Source: Dermacoccus abyssi
Lineage (GTDB): Bacteria; Actinomycetota; Actinomycetes; Actinomycetales; Dermatophilaceae
Assembly (NCBI RefSeq): GCF_003515945.1
Contig: NZ_QWLM01000003.1
Location: forward strand, 186,001-250,000
Direction of reading: 5' to 3'
Length of the DNA: 64,000 nt
Shown here: piece after piece, positions 36,496 to 44,013 of the stretch
Layout of the letters: each line of letters opens with the position of its first letter
Numbering within the stretch: position 1 is the first letter of the stretch
Made by a program: the position numbers and the translations under genes
Notes under the pieces: model-generated
Told to the model about the DNA's origin: nothing
What the model saw: the letters and a program-made list of their open reading frames with translations, nothing else
Database searches by the model: none

Positions 36496-36882
36496 CCTTC
36501 ACCAGTCCGCTCGATGACCTAAGTAGTACCGAGGGCATCGAGCGATCTGGTGAGGGGGTGCACAACACGCACACCCTCGAGCACCGGGGTACGCACGAAC
36601 CGCGTACCCCCTACCCCAGCGGCGCTGACAGGGCATCAGCCGCACCACCAAAACGAACGCCTCCGGTGATGGAAACCGAGACTCAGTAACCGGGCTGAGT
36701 CGCCCGCCGACGTAGCTGCAGACGCGTCCACGCGGGTTCGCGCACAGCCGCGTCTCGACCCGAGGCGGGGCTATGCGGCGTGGGCGAGACGCGTGTTTCG
36801 GCAATTGGGAGGGCGAGACTTGGGAGGGTCTCGGAAGGCACAGCACAAGCCGGTACGGCACTGTCAATGGCAGAATGGTCGG
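36496..36882 (+). other. Non-coding stretch with serial hairpins inside the element
   Basis: No gene was seen. Stems: 36552-36561 with 36569-36578 (one mismatch), 36586-36594 with 36602-36610 (9 bp perfect), 36624-36628 with 36636-36640, and 36681-36687 with 36696-36702. Close to the NYN gene are two TTGGGAGGG repeats (36805-36813, 36820-36828) around a CGAGAC/GTCTCG inverted repeat. It could hold a structured RNA, replication origin or packaging signal (inference). Confidence 0.45.
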
Positions 36883-37575
36883 ATGCCGACCGCCCGCGTC
36901 TATATCGACGCTCTTAACCTCTACTACGGAGCCCTGAAGGGAACCGAGTACCGGTGGCTTGACCTCGAAGCTCTGAGTGACCGGCTGCTCCCGCACTTCA
37001 GCGTCGATCGAATCGTCTACTGCACCGCGATGGTCAAACCAAAGCCTCACAACCTCGACGCTGGACAGCACCAAGCCGAGTACATCCGCGTCCTCAACCA
37101 GCTGCCTCGCGTGGAGGTCATCAAAGGCACGTTCAAGGTGCGGGAGACCTACATGGCAAGGGTAAGTGAGCAGTCCTGCCAGTGTTGCAACGGCCCAACC
37201 ACGGGGTACTGCCTTTGCTGTGGGTATCCGACCGTGAAGGTGTCGAAGACGGAAGAAAAGGGCTCAGACGTCAATGTTGCGGTCCAGCTAGTGAAGGACG
37301 GTTTGCAGGGGAATTTCGACACGGCACTCGTTATCAGCAACGACAGTGACATTCAGCCAGCCGTGGATGTCGTTCGCGCGGCTGGACGTCGAGTAATCAC
37401 AGCAAACCCCCGCGGCACCAAGCACAGCGCCCTCGTCGGCGACGAGAAGCGCAACATTCGCAACGCGGCGCTGGCAGCGTCGCAGCTGGCAAATCCGTTC
37501 GCGATGCCTAGCGGACAGAGCGTGCATGCCCCTACGGGTTGGACCTCCGCCACGCCGAAACCCGCCGCCAACTAG
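36883..37575 (+). CDS. NYN-domain (LabA/DUF88-type) protein with an inserted cysteine cluster
   Basis: A 230-residue protein of the PIN-like NYN ribonuclease superfamily. Asp9 and Asn12 in 'RVYIDALNLYYGALKG', Asp129 in 'TEEKGSDVNVAVQLVKDG' and Asp154/Asp156 in 'ALVISNDSDIQPAVDVVRAA' match the acidic metal site. Six cysteines (99, 101, 102, 110, 112, 113) lie in a loop between the second and third motifs, as expected of a small zinc knuckle. The gene is monocistronic with its own perfect terminator and uses more A/T-ending codons than its neighbours, so it is probably cargo acquired separately. RNA cleavage and a defence role are inferences from the family. Confidence 0.8.
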   Translation: MPTARVYIDALNLYYGALKGTEYRWLDLEALSDRLLPHFSVDRIVYCTAMVKPKPHNLDAGQHQAEYIRVLNQLPRVEVIKGTFKVRETYMARVSEQSCQCCNGPTTGYCLCCGYPTVKVSKTEEKGSDVNVAVQLVKDGLQGNFDTALVISNDSDIQPAVDVVRAAGRRVITANPRGTKHSALVGDEKRNIRNAALAASQLANPFAMPSGQSVHAPTGWTSATPKPAAN

Positions 37576-37636
37576 CAGATCGAGCGAGGATGCCGTAGGC
37601 TAAAAGCACCAACCGAGCCGCTCTGCGGCGAGGCCC

Positions 37637-37666
37637 AAGAGCCGGTCACATATGTGACCGGCTCTT
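37637..37666 (+). terminator. Perfect 30-base palindromic terminator
   Basis: A 15-bp self-complementary stem (37637-37651 with 37652-37666) is followed by TTGTG, giving a TTTT run at its end. It ends the NYN transcript. Confidence 0.85.
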
Positions 37667-37720
37667 TTGTGTCGCAGCTAAATTCGGGGCGATGTCACCC
37701 CTCGGTGCCACACTCCCCGC

Positions 37721-38044
37721 ATGGCTGGCGGCATGAACTCACGGCACGCGTACGGCGTCCCCATCGGCGTACGAGCCGGCATGGATGAGGCACCAGACGC
37801 GCGACCGTGGGAGACCCCACCGGCCGTGCCTGTCACGACCGTTCAACCGCGCACCCGGCACGTTCTCGTCGAGATCGCCGGCGCTTGGATAGAAGCACTC
37901 GCCCTCGAGCTGCGCCATGCTGGCGACTCATGGGACGTCCACACCGCGTACGTTCTGCCAGGCGCCGGCCTCGTCGACGAGTGGGCGCCGATCAGCCGCA
38001 TTCGCCCGCTCCACTCGCGCCGAGCCCTACCGTGGCGTGCATGA
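37721..38044 (+). CDS. Element gene: unknown protein, 107 residues
   Basis: Not recognised. The N-terminal ~40 residues are Pro/Ala-rich and probably disordered. The C-terminal half ('RHVLVEIAGAWIEALALELR' and on to a WAPI motif) looks like a small alpha/beta domain found in short actinophage proteins. It is coupled to the next gene by a four-base overlap. Confidence 0.5.
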   Translation: MAGGMNSRHAYGVPIGVRAGMDEAPDARPWETPPAVPVTTVQPRTRHVLVEIAGAWIEALALELRHAGDSWDVHTAYVLPGAGLVDEWAPISRIRPLHSRRALPWRA

Positions 38045-38286
38045 ACCTCTCAGCCGCGGTCGCTGCTCAACTCCGTGCCGAACGTGTCGAGGCGCGCATG
38101 CCCTTCGAGACGCTTGAGGTGCTCGCCGAGATACCGGCCAACGACCTCCGGGCTTTCGAGGATGGGCGACGAGAGCCGAGCCTCGAGCAGTTGCAGCAAC
38201 TCGCCGCGGTGCACGGGTTCAAGCTCTCGGCGTTCCTGGAAATGTATGAGGAGCGGTGCCTCGAGGGCTCTACGATCAGCCTATGA
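38041..38286 (+). CDS. XRE-family helix-turn-helix regulator of the element
   Basis: An 81-residue Cro/CI-like protein. 'SAAVAAQLRAERVEARMPFE' begins the five-helix domain, with 'EIPANDLRAFEDGRREPSLE' at the recognition helix and 'QLAAVHGFKLSAFLEMYEER' the last helices. No C-terminal oligomerisation domain. It overlaps both neighbours by four bases (ATGA), so it is made together with the lipoprotein. It is a candidate for the regulator that holds the element quiescent or controls the right operon. Confidence 0.75.
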   Translation: MNLSAAVAAQLRAERVEARMPFETLEVLAEIPANDLRAFEDGRREPSLEQLQQLAAVHGFKLSAFLEMYEERCLEGSTISL

Positions 38287-38771
38287 ACCGTCGCCTCGCC
38301 CTTGCGGCCGCACCCCTCGCCCTGCTCGCCGCCTGCTCATCCGGTGGCGGCTCGTCCAGCCCGTCCACCGTGACGCAGACCGTCACTACGACGTCGAGCG
38401 CCGAGTCTGAAACGAGCGCGCCGAGCGAGTCCTACCCGACACCACCCGACGACGCCACTGCTACTGAGCCGACAGGACTCGATGCCAACCTGACGACGGA
38501 GCAGCGCGACAACTTTCAGTCGTTCCGCCTCACAATGAACGCCGTCGTCCCAAAGTCATACGGTCTCAGTGACACCAACATGGTGGGCCTAGCTGCCTAT
38601 ATCTGCAGCCAGGCGCAGACGGGCCAGCCAAAGAGTGTCATCGAGCTTGCGGTTCCCGGCGTCGTGAAGCGTCTTGACGCCAGTCAGCCGGAGTGGGACG
38701 AGAATGACGCGGCCAAGGCCGTGGACAAGGCCGAAGTCATCTACTGCGAGGACGAATGGTCGGCTGACTGA
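38283..38771 (+). CDS. Element-encoded lipoprotein (DUF732-like)
   Basis: A 162-residue protein with a lipoprotein signal peptide: 'MNRRLALAAAPLALLAACSS', lipobox LAAC with Cys18. A Ser/Thr-rich linker (residues 19-65) precedes a compact domain with two cysteines ('LAAYICSQAQTGQPKSVIEL' and 'VIYCEDEW'), reminiscent of DUF732 proteins of mycobacteria and their phages. Surface lipoproteins on phages and satellites often block superinfection; that role is a guess here. ATG 38283 overlaps the XRE gene. Confidence 0.7.
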   Translation: MNRRLALAAAPLALLAACSSGGGSSSPSTVTQTVTTTSSAESETSAPSESYPTPPDDATATEPTGLDANLTTEQRDNFQSFRLTMNAVVPKSYGLSDTNMVGLAAYICSQAQTGQPKSVIELAVPGVVKRLDASQPEWDENDAAKAVDKAEVIYCEDEWSAD

Positions 38772-39116
38772 TCGCTGTGGGAACCAAGTTCGCAAAGGCG
38801 GGGGGGGCTCGGGGGGATACGAGTAGCCCTGTGCGGGAGAGGGCCAGTGAGGCGAGGGCCCGGGCCCCCTCCCTGGGGTCAACCGGCGCCACAGGAGACG
38901 TTTTTTTCGAGGTAGAGAGAGGGAAGCCCTATGCCCTGAGAGGGCCTTAGCGGCCATGGGTAGGGGAACCTCCCCTGGGAGTCGCAAGGGTGCGCCCCGC
39001 CGCTCGCGGTGAGCAGCGGGGCGCGAGGGTGGCAGCCTGCGGGTTCCTAGTCCGCGCGAGCCGTGACGGGGAAAGGTGACCCGCCCCGGCCTGGCCGCCA
39101 GGCTTGTTGGCGCTGC
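38772..39116. other. Convergence region of the element with G-runs and a terminator
   Basis: No gene was seen. It holds a G8 run (38800-38807) and a G6 run (38811-38816) three bases apart, which could form a G-quadruplex on the plus strand. A weak CTCCCTG/CAGGAG stem runs into a T7 stretch at 38901-38907, and the terminator at 38992-39024 follows. The two halves of the element end here. Confidence 0.5.
38992..39024 (-). terminator. Terminator of the right element operon
   Basis: A 14-bp stem with one mismatch (38992-39005 with 39011-39024) lies about 90 bases after the 290-residue gene. Confidence 0.65.
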
Positions 39117-39989
39117 TCAGACGCGGGCGCCGATGATGGTGACGCGCTGCTCGGCGAACATGCGCTCGATGCGCTCGTCCTCGACGGGCTGCTGCATCGC
39201 GACGAAGTCCTGCCACGGCTGCTCGTACGTGCGAGCCAGGCGCAGCGTCGCGCCGATGTGCTGGGCCAGGGTGAACGGGCGAGGGTGGGACAGCTGCGGG
39301 CCGGTGTTGTCTTCGAGCTCCTGCCACTGCGCCGGGGTGAAGGAGTGCAGCATCCACCACCGAGCGCGGTAGTCGGTCACGCTTTCGGCGCTGCGGGAGT
39401 TGGCGCGGCGCAGGCTGCGCACCGCTCGGTCGAACTGCGCGAGGCTGGCCTCGCGTGCCTCGATGCGGGCCACGGACTCTGACGAATCGGGGCGCCCCTC
39501 GGCTGCTGCGAAGTCCTCGGCGTGGTCGATGAGCCACGCCTCGAGCCAGTCGCCGAGCGTGTCGAGCTCGTCGACGCACGCGTGGAACACGTTGCGCTGC
39601 ACCTCGCGCAGCCCGTCGACGGACATCGAGCGACGCGCTTCGAGGGTCTCGCGCTCGATGGTGCGGGCGGTGAGGCGCTCCTGCCAGTCGTCGGCCATGA
39701 GGTCGTCGCCGGTGAACGGGCGCGGTTCGGGCAGGGACTCGAGGCGTGCGTACGCCGTCGAGAACGCCTTGAGCGCGTCGGTGATGGGCTTGGCTCGCGG
39801 GTAGCCCATCGCCTCGGCGGCGACGATTGCGCCGTGCGCGCCGGCCATGCGGGCGGTGATCTCGCCCGACAGGCTGCTCACGCCGACGCTGGCCTGCTCG
39901 AGGGTGAACGTCGTCGTCGTGGTCGTGGTGCTCGTGCTCATGGTGGTGCCCTTCGTGTCGGTGGTCGCGGTCTTCTTGGCGGTGCTCAT
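39117..39989 (-). CDS. Element gene: unknown protein, 290 residues
   Basis: Not recognised. It begins with a Thr-rich low-complexity segment (residues 1-28, 'TSTTTTTTTFTLEQ'), then is largely alpha-helical ('IERETLEARRSMSVDGLREV', 'FAAAEGRPDSSESVARIEAR'), with several conserved-looking Trp residues ('ARWWMLHSFTPAQWQELEDN'). The start at ATG 39989 overlaps the upstream stop by four bases. It is the last gene of the long right operon. Confidence 0.6.
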   Translation of the reverse strand: MSTAKKTATTDTKGTTMSTSTTTTTTTFTLEQASVGVSSLSGEITARMAGAHGAIVAAEAMGYPRAKPITDALKAFSTAYARLESLPEPRPFTGDDLMADDWQERLTARTIERETLEARRSMSVDGLREVQRNVFHACVDELDTLGDWLEAWLIDHAEDFAAAEGRPDSSESVARIEAREASLAQFDRAVRSLRRANSRSAESVTDYRARWWMLHSFTPAQWQELEDNTGPQLSHPRPFTLAQHIGATLRLARTYEQPWQDFVAMQQPVEDERIERMFAEQRVTIIGARV

Positions 39990-40561
39990 GTCGTGTCCTT
40001 TCGGGGAGACGTGACACGCTCGGCGCGTGCCGTTTGGTTGGTCTTGTTGCTCTCGGTCAGGGCGTCGGAGAGCTTGTCGACGGCGTGGAAGTCCACGCCG
40101 TAGGGCGCGTAGGAGCGGTTGAAGTAGTCGACCCAGCCCTCGTGCTTGTCGGGCTGGGCATCGATGAACACGGGGCCCACGAGCCTGGCGCGGCGCGCTC
40201 TCACGGTCGACGGCGGATCTAGGACAGCCTCGCCTACTAGGCGGGGAGGAATCACCTCGTTGTGCCTGGAGCGGGGCATTACGGTCTCGAGCTCCCACCG
40301 GGACACCGCGCCGAGCAACAGATCGCGCTGCTCCTGCCGGTCACGGTGCTCGAGTGCTGGGGGCAGCCATGACAGGAGTTCCTCGAGCGATGTCGTGAAG
40401 TGGATGCCGCAGTAGCACCAGGCGGCGGGGGCATCGTGACCCGTGGGGCACGCAGCCCGTTGGCGGTAGTAGTGCTCTGGCGTCCAGTCACCGAGCACGG
40501 GCTTGATCCATCCGTGCCAGGTGAGGAGGTCGAACCGCCAGCCGTGGATCTTGTCGCTCAC
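39986..40561 (-). CDS. Element gene: unknown protein with a Cys/His cluster, 191 residues
   Basis: Not recognised. 'YYRQRAACPTGHDAPAAWCY' followed by CGIHF supplies Cys, His, Cys, Cys and His in a spacing compatible with a zinc site. The rest is helical. GTG 40561 overlaps the whiB-like stop (GTGA), with GGAG upstream. Proteins with this type of Cys/His centre followed by 'TSLEELLSW' occur in actinophages, usually as early genes of unknown role. Confidence 0.6.
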   Translation of the reverse strand: MSDKIHGWRFDLLTWHGWIKPVLGDWTPEHYYRQRAACPTGHDAPAAWCYCGIHFTTSLEELLSWLPPALEHRDRQEQRDLLLGAVSRWELETVMPRSRHNEVIPPRLVGEAVLDPPSTVRARRARLVGPVFIDAQPDKHEGWVDYFNRSYAPYGVDFHAVDKLSDALTESNKTNQTARAERVTSPRKDTT

Positions 40562-40812
40562 TTCTTCTCCTTCGTCTTGGTCACGCTCGGGGTGGAACGG
40601 TCGTGCCCGCCCCACACGCCCCACTTCTCGCGGGCGCCGGCAGCGGCACACAAGGCGCGTAGGTGGCAGCGATCGCGGCAGACGTCGACGACTTCACGCC
40701 GCTCGTCCGGGACGTCCGAGATGAACCGCTCGTCGCTATCGCAGGGAAGGCCGCGGCCTGCCGCTCGACGTTCGTCAACGGCCTTGTTGAATGCCTCGTG
40801 AGCGGCAGTCAC
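40558..40812 (-). CDS. WhiB-like iron-sulfur transcription factor encoded by the element
   Basis: An 84-residue Wbl protein. Cysteines 24, 45, 49 and 55 give the C-x20-C-x3-C-x5-C pattern of the 4Fe-4S site, followed by the diagnostic GVWGG turn (65-69) and a basic C-terminus. Wbl proteins bind sigma-A and redirect RNA polymerase; phage-borne versions (such as WhiBTM4) interfere with host WhiB2 and septation. GTG 40812 has GGAGG at seven bases; the frame is open further upstream to 40998 but without homology. Coupled to the next gene by a four-base overlap. Confidence 0.85.
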   Translation of the reverse strand: MTAAHEAFNKAVDERRAAGRGLPCDSDERFISDVPDERREVVDVCRDRCHLRALCAAAGAREKWGVWGGHDRSTPSVTKTKEKK

Positions 40813-40903
40813 AACACACCTCCGAGGGGTCGGGGTGACGGGTTGTGACGGGTTTCCGCAACTTTTGCAATCCCTATACGCGTGGGAAAGTTCGGGAAGA
40901 TCG

Positions 40904-42301
40904 TCACCACCCGTCACCCCCTCCGATGCCAAACGGCGAAATCCCCTCTCGCACAGCGCCTTTCTTCGTTCTCCGTGCGGCGTAACCGAGACGGTCAAGC
41001 TCGGCGCCGAACGACTTTTCGGTGCGCGCTTCGGCCCCGTTCCGCATGGCCCACGCTTGCCATGCGGAGTACAGCTGACGGGTCGTTGCGGCGGCCGTCG
41101 AGGACACCTCGCACGCGTCGTCGAGGAACTGCCGAACGTGGTCGGCTTCGGCCTTGTACGCGTCCGTGGCGCGAAGTACCGACGCCGGCTCTTTCATGCC
41201 GCCCTCGAGGTAGTCGCGGTAACCGGAGACGGCCCACGTGACCACCTCGTCGGCGGCAAGCTCGAGGCGTTCACCGAGCTGCGGGTCGCGCTGCTCGGGC
41301 GGGACCACGACCTCGAACGGGACGACGCGCAGCCGGCGCCACGTGGCCGGGTCGTTCGCCTTGACCTGCGGTAGGTGGTTGCTGACGTAGACGAGGGTGT
41401 GCGTGGGCGCCCACGTCACCGGGTCTCGATAGAGACGACGAGCGGTCAGCATGTCGCCACCCGTGAGCCGCTTCATCGTGGCCTCGTCGAGCTTGCGGCC
41501 TTCGTCGGTCTCCTGCCCGATGACCAGCCGCGCGCCGAGCAACTGCATGAGCTCGGTCGAACCGCTGCGAGCCCGGTCCTGAACCATGAGCAAGGCCGGG
41601 TCGATTGCCGTCACGTAGTCACCGAGAGCGAACGCGAGGGCCGTCGTCGCGGTGCTTTTCCCGTTCGCGCCGGTCCCTGTCAGGACAGGGAAGACGTGCT
41701 CGGTGATCCGGCCGTAGAGCGCTTGCCCGACGAGACGCGCAAGGTAGGCCCGCTCGGCCGCGTCGGGGATTACCTGCTCGAGGAACGTCGCCCACGTGCC
41801 CGGTGCCTGCCCTGGCACGAAGTTCCCACGGCTGATCTTCGTCAACCGGTCGGCCGGGTCGTGTGCGCTCGTCTGCCCGGTGCGCAGGTCGAGAGTGCCG
41901 GCCGGAGTGTTGAGCAGGTACGGGTCAGCGTCGAGGTCGTCGACCGTGGCCGCGAACTCGACGAGACTCGATGCGATCTCGAGGACACCGTTCACGCCGG
42001 CCGCGCTCTCGCACTTTGCGACGTCGCGACGCAGCCGCTCGTCTCCCAGGCTCTCCGACAACGCGGCGTTGAGGACGTCGAGCACCTCACGGCGAGCAGC
42101 GCCGCGAAGATCCTCGATCCAGTGTGTGCCCTCGTAGCTCATCCACCCGATGCCGTGCACGTGCATAAGGCGGCCACGAGCAGCACGAGCGAGGCGATAG
42201 GCCATCCGCACCTGCCCGCTGTGCTTCTCACCGTCAGCCTCATTCGAAATGAGGGTGCCGTGCTCGTCGTACGCGCCGGCGTCGTTGCTCTCGAACGTCA
42301 T
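40904..42301 (-). CDS. Phage/plasmid primase-helicase, P4 C-terminal (D5) family
   Basis: A 465-residue superfamily-3 helicase. The D5_N-type domain (about 60-190) is followed by the ATPase core with Walker A 'LTGTGANGKSTATTALAFAL' (208-227), 'LGARLVIGQETDEGRKLDEA' (Walker B/B' region) and 'HTLVYVSNHLPQVKANDPAT' with sensor 1 Asn. A winged-helix-like end follows. An N-terminal primase (archaeo-eukaryotic) domain is absent, so it relies on host or other primase. Such genes drive element replication in satellites, plasmids and phages. ATG 42301 overlaps the previous stop by four bases. Confidence 0.9.
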   Translation of the reverse strand: MTFESNDAGAYDEHGTLISNEADGEKHSGQVRMAYRLARAARGRLMHVHGIGWMSYEGTHWIEDLRGAARREVLDVLNAALSESLGDERLRRDVAKCESAAGVNGVLEIASSLVEFAATVDDLDADPYLLNTPAGTLDLRTGQTSAHDPADRLTKISRGNFVPGQAPGTWATFLEQVIPDAAERAYLARLVGQALYGRITEHVFPVLTGTGANGKSTATTALAFALGDYVTAIDPALLMVQDRARSGSTELMQLLGARLVIGQETDEGRKLDEATMKRLTGGDMLTARRLYRDPVTWAPTHTLVYVSNHLPQVKANDPATWRRLRVVPFEVVVPPEQRDPQLGERLELAADEVVTWAVSGYRDYLEGGMKEPASVLRATDAYKAEADHVRQFLDDACEVSSTAAATTRQLYSAWQAWAMRNGAEARTEKSFGAELDRLGYAARRTKKGAVREGISPFGIGGGDGW

Positions 42302-42516
42302 CGCGGATCACCTCCCACGTGGTGAACGTGCAGGCCCGCGGCCTCGAGGATCGCCGAGGCGTCGGCCGCGCGCTCCTTGCGCACGTGCCAGCCGCGCGAC
42401 AACGGCGCCCACATCGTCGGGATGCCCTGCGAGGCGAGCACGTCCTTCACGCGCCCGCGCACCAGGACGTACCGGGTCGAGCTCTCGAGGTCGTAAACGT
42501 AGGCGTGCCCACTCAT
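42298..42516 (-). CDS. Element gene: small protein, 72 residues, unknown
   Basis: Not recognised. It is a compact alpha/beta protein ('SGHAYVYDLESSTRYVLVRG') with a C-terminal helix ('ADASAILEAAGLHVHHVGGD'). Four-base overlaps with both neighbours place it directly before the primase, a usual position for a replication accessory protein. Confidence 0.55.
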   Translation of the reverse strand: MSGHAYVYDLESSTRYVLVRGRVKDVLASQGIPTMWAPLSRGWHVRKERAADASAILEAAGLHVHHVGGDPR

Positions 42517-42851
42517 GCGGCCACCTCCCCCGCGACATGAGCACGCACGCGCTCGGCCTCTCGGTAGCGCATGAACCCAGCCGCCTGACGCAGCGTGTCG
42601 GAGTCGGCCGTCATCGGGTCGATGTTCAGCGACGCGAACGAGCGCGACAGCGGAGCATCGGCCAGGCCCGCGACGACAGCGACCGCAGCGGCGTGCGCCT
42701 CGGCGTCGAGGGTCTCGGCCTGCTCCTCGGCCCACTCAGCCGCTCGAGCCTCGTCAGCGGCGGCCAGGCCAGCGCGGTAGCCCTCGGCGTACCGTGCGCG
42801 CCCCTCAGCCTCAGCGAGGTCGAGCAGTTCCTTGAGCGAGAACGTGGTCAT
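42513..42851 (-). CDS. Element gene: Ala/Glu-rich helical protein, 112 residues, unknown
   Basis: Not recognised. It begins 'MTTFSLKELLDLAEAEGRAR' and is Ala/Glu-rich and helical through residue ~60. ATG 42851 overlaps the upstream stop; a start two codons earlier is possible. It is part of the right operon between other small unknown genes. Confidence 0.55.
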   Translation of the reverse strand: MTTFSLKELLDLAEAEGRARYAEGYRAGLAAADEARAAEWAEEQAETLDAEAHAAAVAVVAGLADAPLSRSFASLNIDPMTADSDTLRQAAGFMRYREAERVRAHVAGEVAA

Positions 42852-43153
42852 TCGCAACCACCACCCTCAAGCTGCGCCAGATCAGCCGGCGTCACGACGT
42901 CGACAGGCGTCAGGCGCACCAGCTGCAGCGACGCAGCACACCCCTGCTTGAGGGCGCGCTCGACTTGCCGCTCAGCCGTGGCGAGGCTCCGAACGACCGT
43001 GCGGCGGATGCCACCGTTAGCGAGTTCGCGCGTGACGACGACGGCCAGCAAGGGCCCGTCCGGCGCCGGTAGAATGTTGTTCTCAACGCTTGTCGGGGCG
43101 TCGGGGATGGCCGTCTCGCTCAGTGCGGGGCGGCTCTTCTCGTGGGTTCGCAT
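42848..43153 (-). CDS. Element gene: unknown protein, 101 residues
   Basis: Not recognised. A disordered N-terminal third precedes an alpha/beta segment ('LLAVVVTRELANGGIRRTVV', 'LATAERQVERALKQGCAASL'). Its ATG overlaps the upstream TGA by one base (TGATG), and its stop overlaps the next gene by four bases. Confidence 0.55.
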   Translation of the reverse strand: MRTHEKSRPALSETAIPDAPTSVENNILPAPDGPLLAVVVTRELANGGIRRTVVRSLATAERQVERALKQGCAASLQLVRLTPVDVVTPADLAQLEGGGCE

Positions 43154-43485
43154 CAGACGCCGACCGCCTGACGGCGAGTCTTGTCGACGTTGTGTGCCGC
43201 GGTCTCGCCCGTGTCGTCCCGGTACTGGATCCGCTTGTACAGGTCGGCGGTCAACACCTCACGCGACGCGCCATGCGCCGCTACCTGTTGGACAAACCAG
43301 CCGGTGAACGCGATCCCGTGGGGCGCTACCGTGCGCACGTACTGACGGCAAAGCCGCGACACCTTCGCCGGGCTCACCGGGACGTGAGCGGTCGCGAGAG
43401 CGTCGTGAGCGTGCCGCACGAGAGTCTCGACATTCGGCGCTTCGTGGTGCGCGCCGTGGGGCTGGGGTGCGGGAGGCCGATTCAT
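43153..43485 (-). CDS. Element gene: unknown protein, 110 residues
   Basis: Not recognised. It has a His/Pro-rich start ('RPPAPQPHGAHHEAPNVETL') followed by a helical region with 'KVSRLCRQYVRTVAPHGIAF', which looks like a small DNA-binding or adaptor helix pair. It overlaps both neighbours. Confidence 0.55.
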   Translation of the reverse strand: MNRPPAPQPHGAHHEAPNVETLVRHAHDALATAHVPVSPAKVSRLCRQYVRTVAPHGIAFTGWFVQQVAAHGASREVLTADLYKRIQYRDDTGETAAHNVDKTRRQAVGV

Positions 43486-43772
43486 GCCGCATCACCCCGC
43501 AGTGACGCGAGCTCAACCTCTGCAGCATCGGCCTGCTGGGTAGCGGCCTTGGCACGGCGGCGGGCTTGCGCTGACTTCAGGGCGAGGCGCTGGAAGTGCG
43601 CCTTCTTCAGGTGCTCGGCGCGCTGCGGGTCACCCCCGGCCTGCTCGAGAAACTTGTCCTCGAGGGCGCGACGGGCGGGAGCCGTGCGGGCTGCACGATC
43701 TTCAGTGGATGCCCATGATTCGTGGGCGGCGATGGAAGCGGCGAGTCGCTTCTCGGCTTGGGTAGCACCCAT
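43482..43772 (-). CDS. Element gene: conserved actinobacterial mobile-element protein, 96 residues
   Basis: A charged helical protein whose central part ('SIAAHESWASTEDRAARTAP' and 'HLKKAHFQRLALKSAQARRR') is familiar from many integrative elements and phages of Streptomyces and relatives, where no function is assigned. It is the first gene of the coupled series that runs down to the primase and follows a promoter-like palindrome at 43850-43877. Confidence 0.65.
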   Translation of the reverse strand: MGATQAEKRLAASIAAHESWASTEDRAARTAPARRALEDKFLEQAGGDPQRAEHLKKAHFQRLALKSAQARRRAKAATQQADAAEVELASLRGDAA

Positions 43773-43849
43773 TGGCTCAAACCTTTCGGCTCGAGCAGGT
43801 GCCTACCCCGCTAGCTCTCGTCCAAGACAGAGGCGCTGATGAACAGCAC

Positions 43850-43877
43850 TATACACTATGCGCGCGTCATGTGTACA
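43850..43877 (-). promoter_or_regulatory. Imperfect 28-bp palindrome upstream of the replication gene series
   Basis: TATACAC (43850-43856) and GTGTACA (43871-43877) flank a self-complementary CGCGCG centre (43861-43866). On the minus strand a TATAGT (-10-like) and a TTGTAC (-35-like, 19 bases apart) overlap the ends. It is a candidate operator/promoter for the genes from 43772 downward. Confidence 0.5.
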
Positions 43878-43881
43878 AGGC

Positions 43882-44013
43882 TTAGCGGCCGTGCCCCATA
43901 CTTTCCGGGTAGGCGTGAAGGATGCGGGTCGACTCAGCACCCTCGGCCACCTCGACAAGGCCGCGCTGAGCCTCGGCGACGCACTCCTCGCCACTGACAC
44001 GCACCACAACCAT
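43882..44013 (-). CDS. C-terminal continuation of the upstream gene in another frame, or a tiny separate gene
   Basis: Translates as 43 residues beginning 'MVVVRVSGEECVAEAQRGLV' and ending at 'HAYPESMGHGR', with codon use like real genes here, whereas the frame of the neighbouring gene degrades to an Arg/Gly-rich string over the same bases. Removing one C from the CCC at about 44017-44019 would join the two into one protein reading '...LLAEC RHMVVVRVSG...'. A frameshift or base-calling error is therefore likely; alternatively it is an overlapping gene starting at ATG 44013. Confidence 0.4.
   Translation of the reverse strand: MVVVRVSGEECVAEAQRGLVEVAEGAESTRILHAYPESMGHGR

Noticed and set aside
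36499-37074. A 191-residue minus-strand frame in the element
   Set aside because: Overlaps the NYN start and hairpins, with poor composition and no motif.
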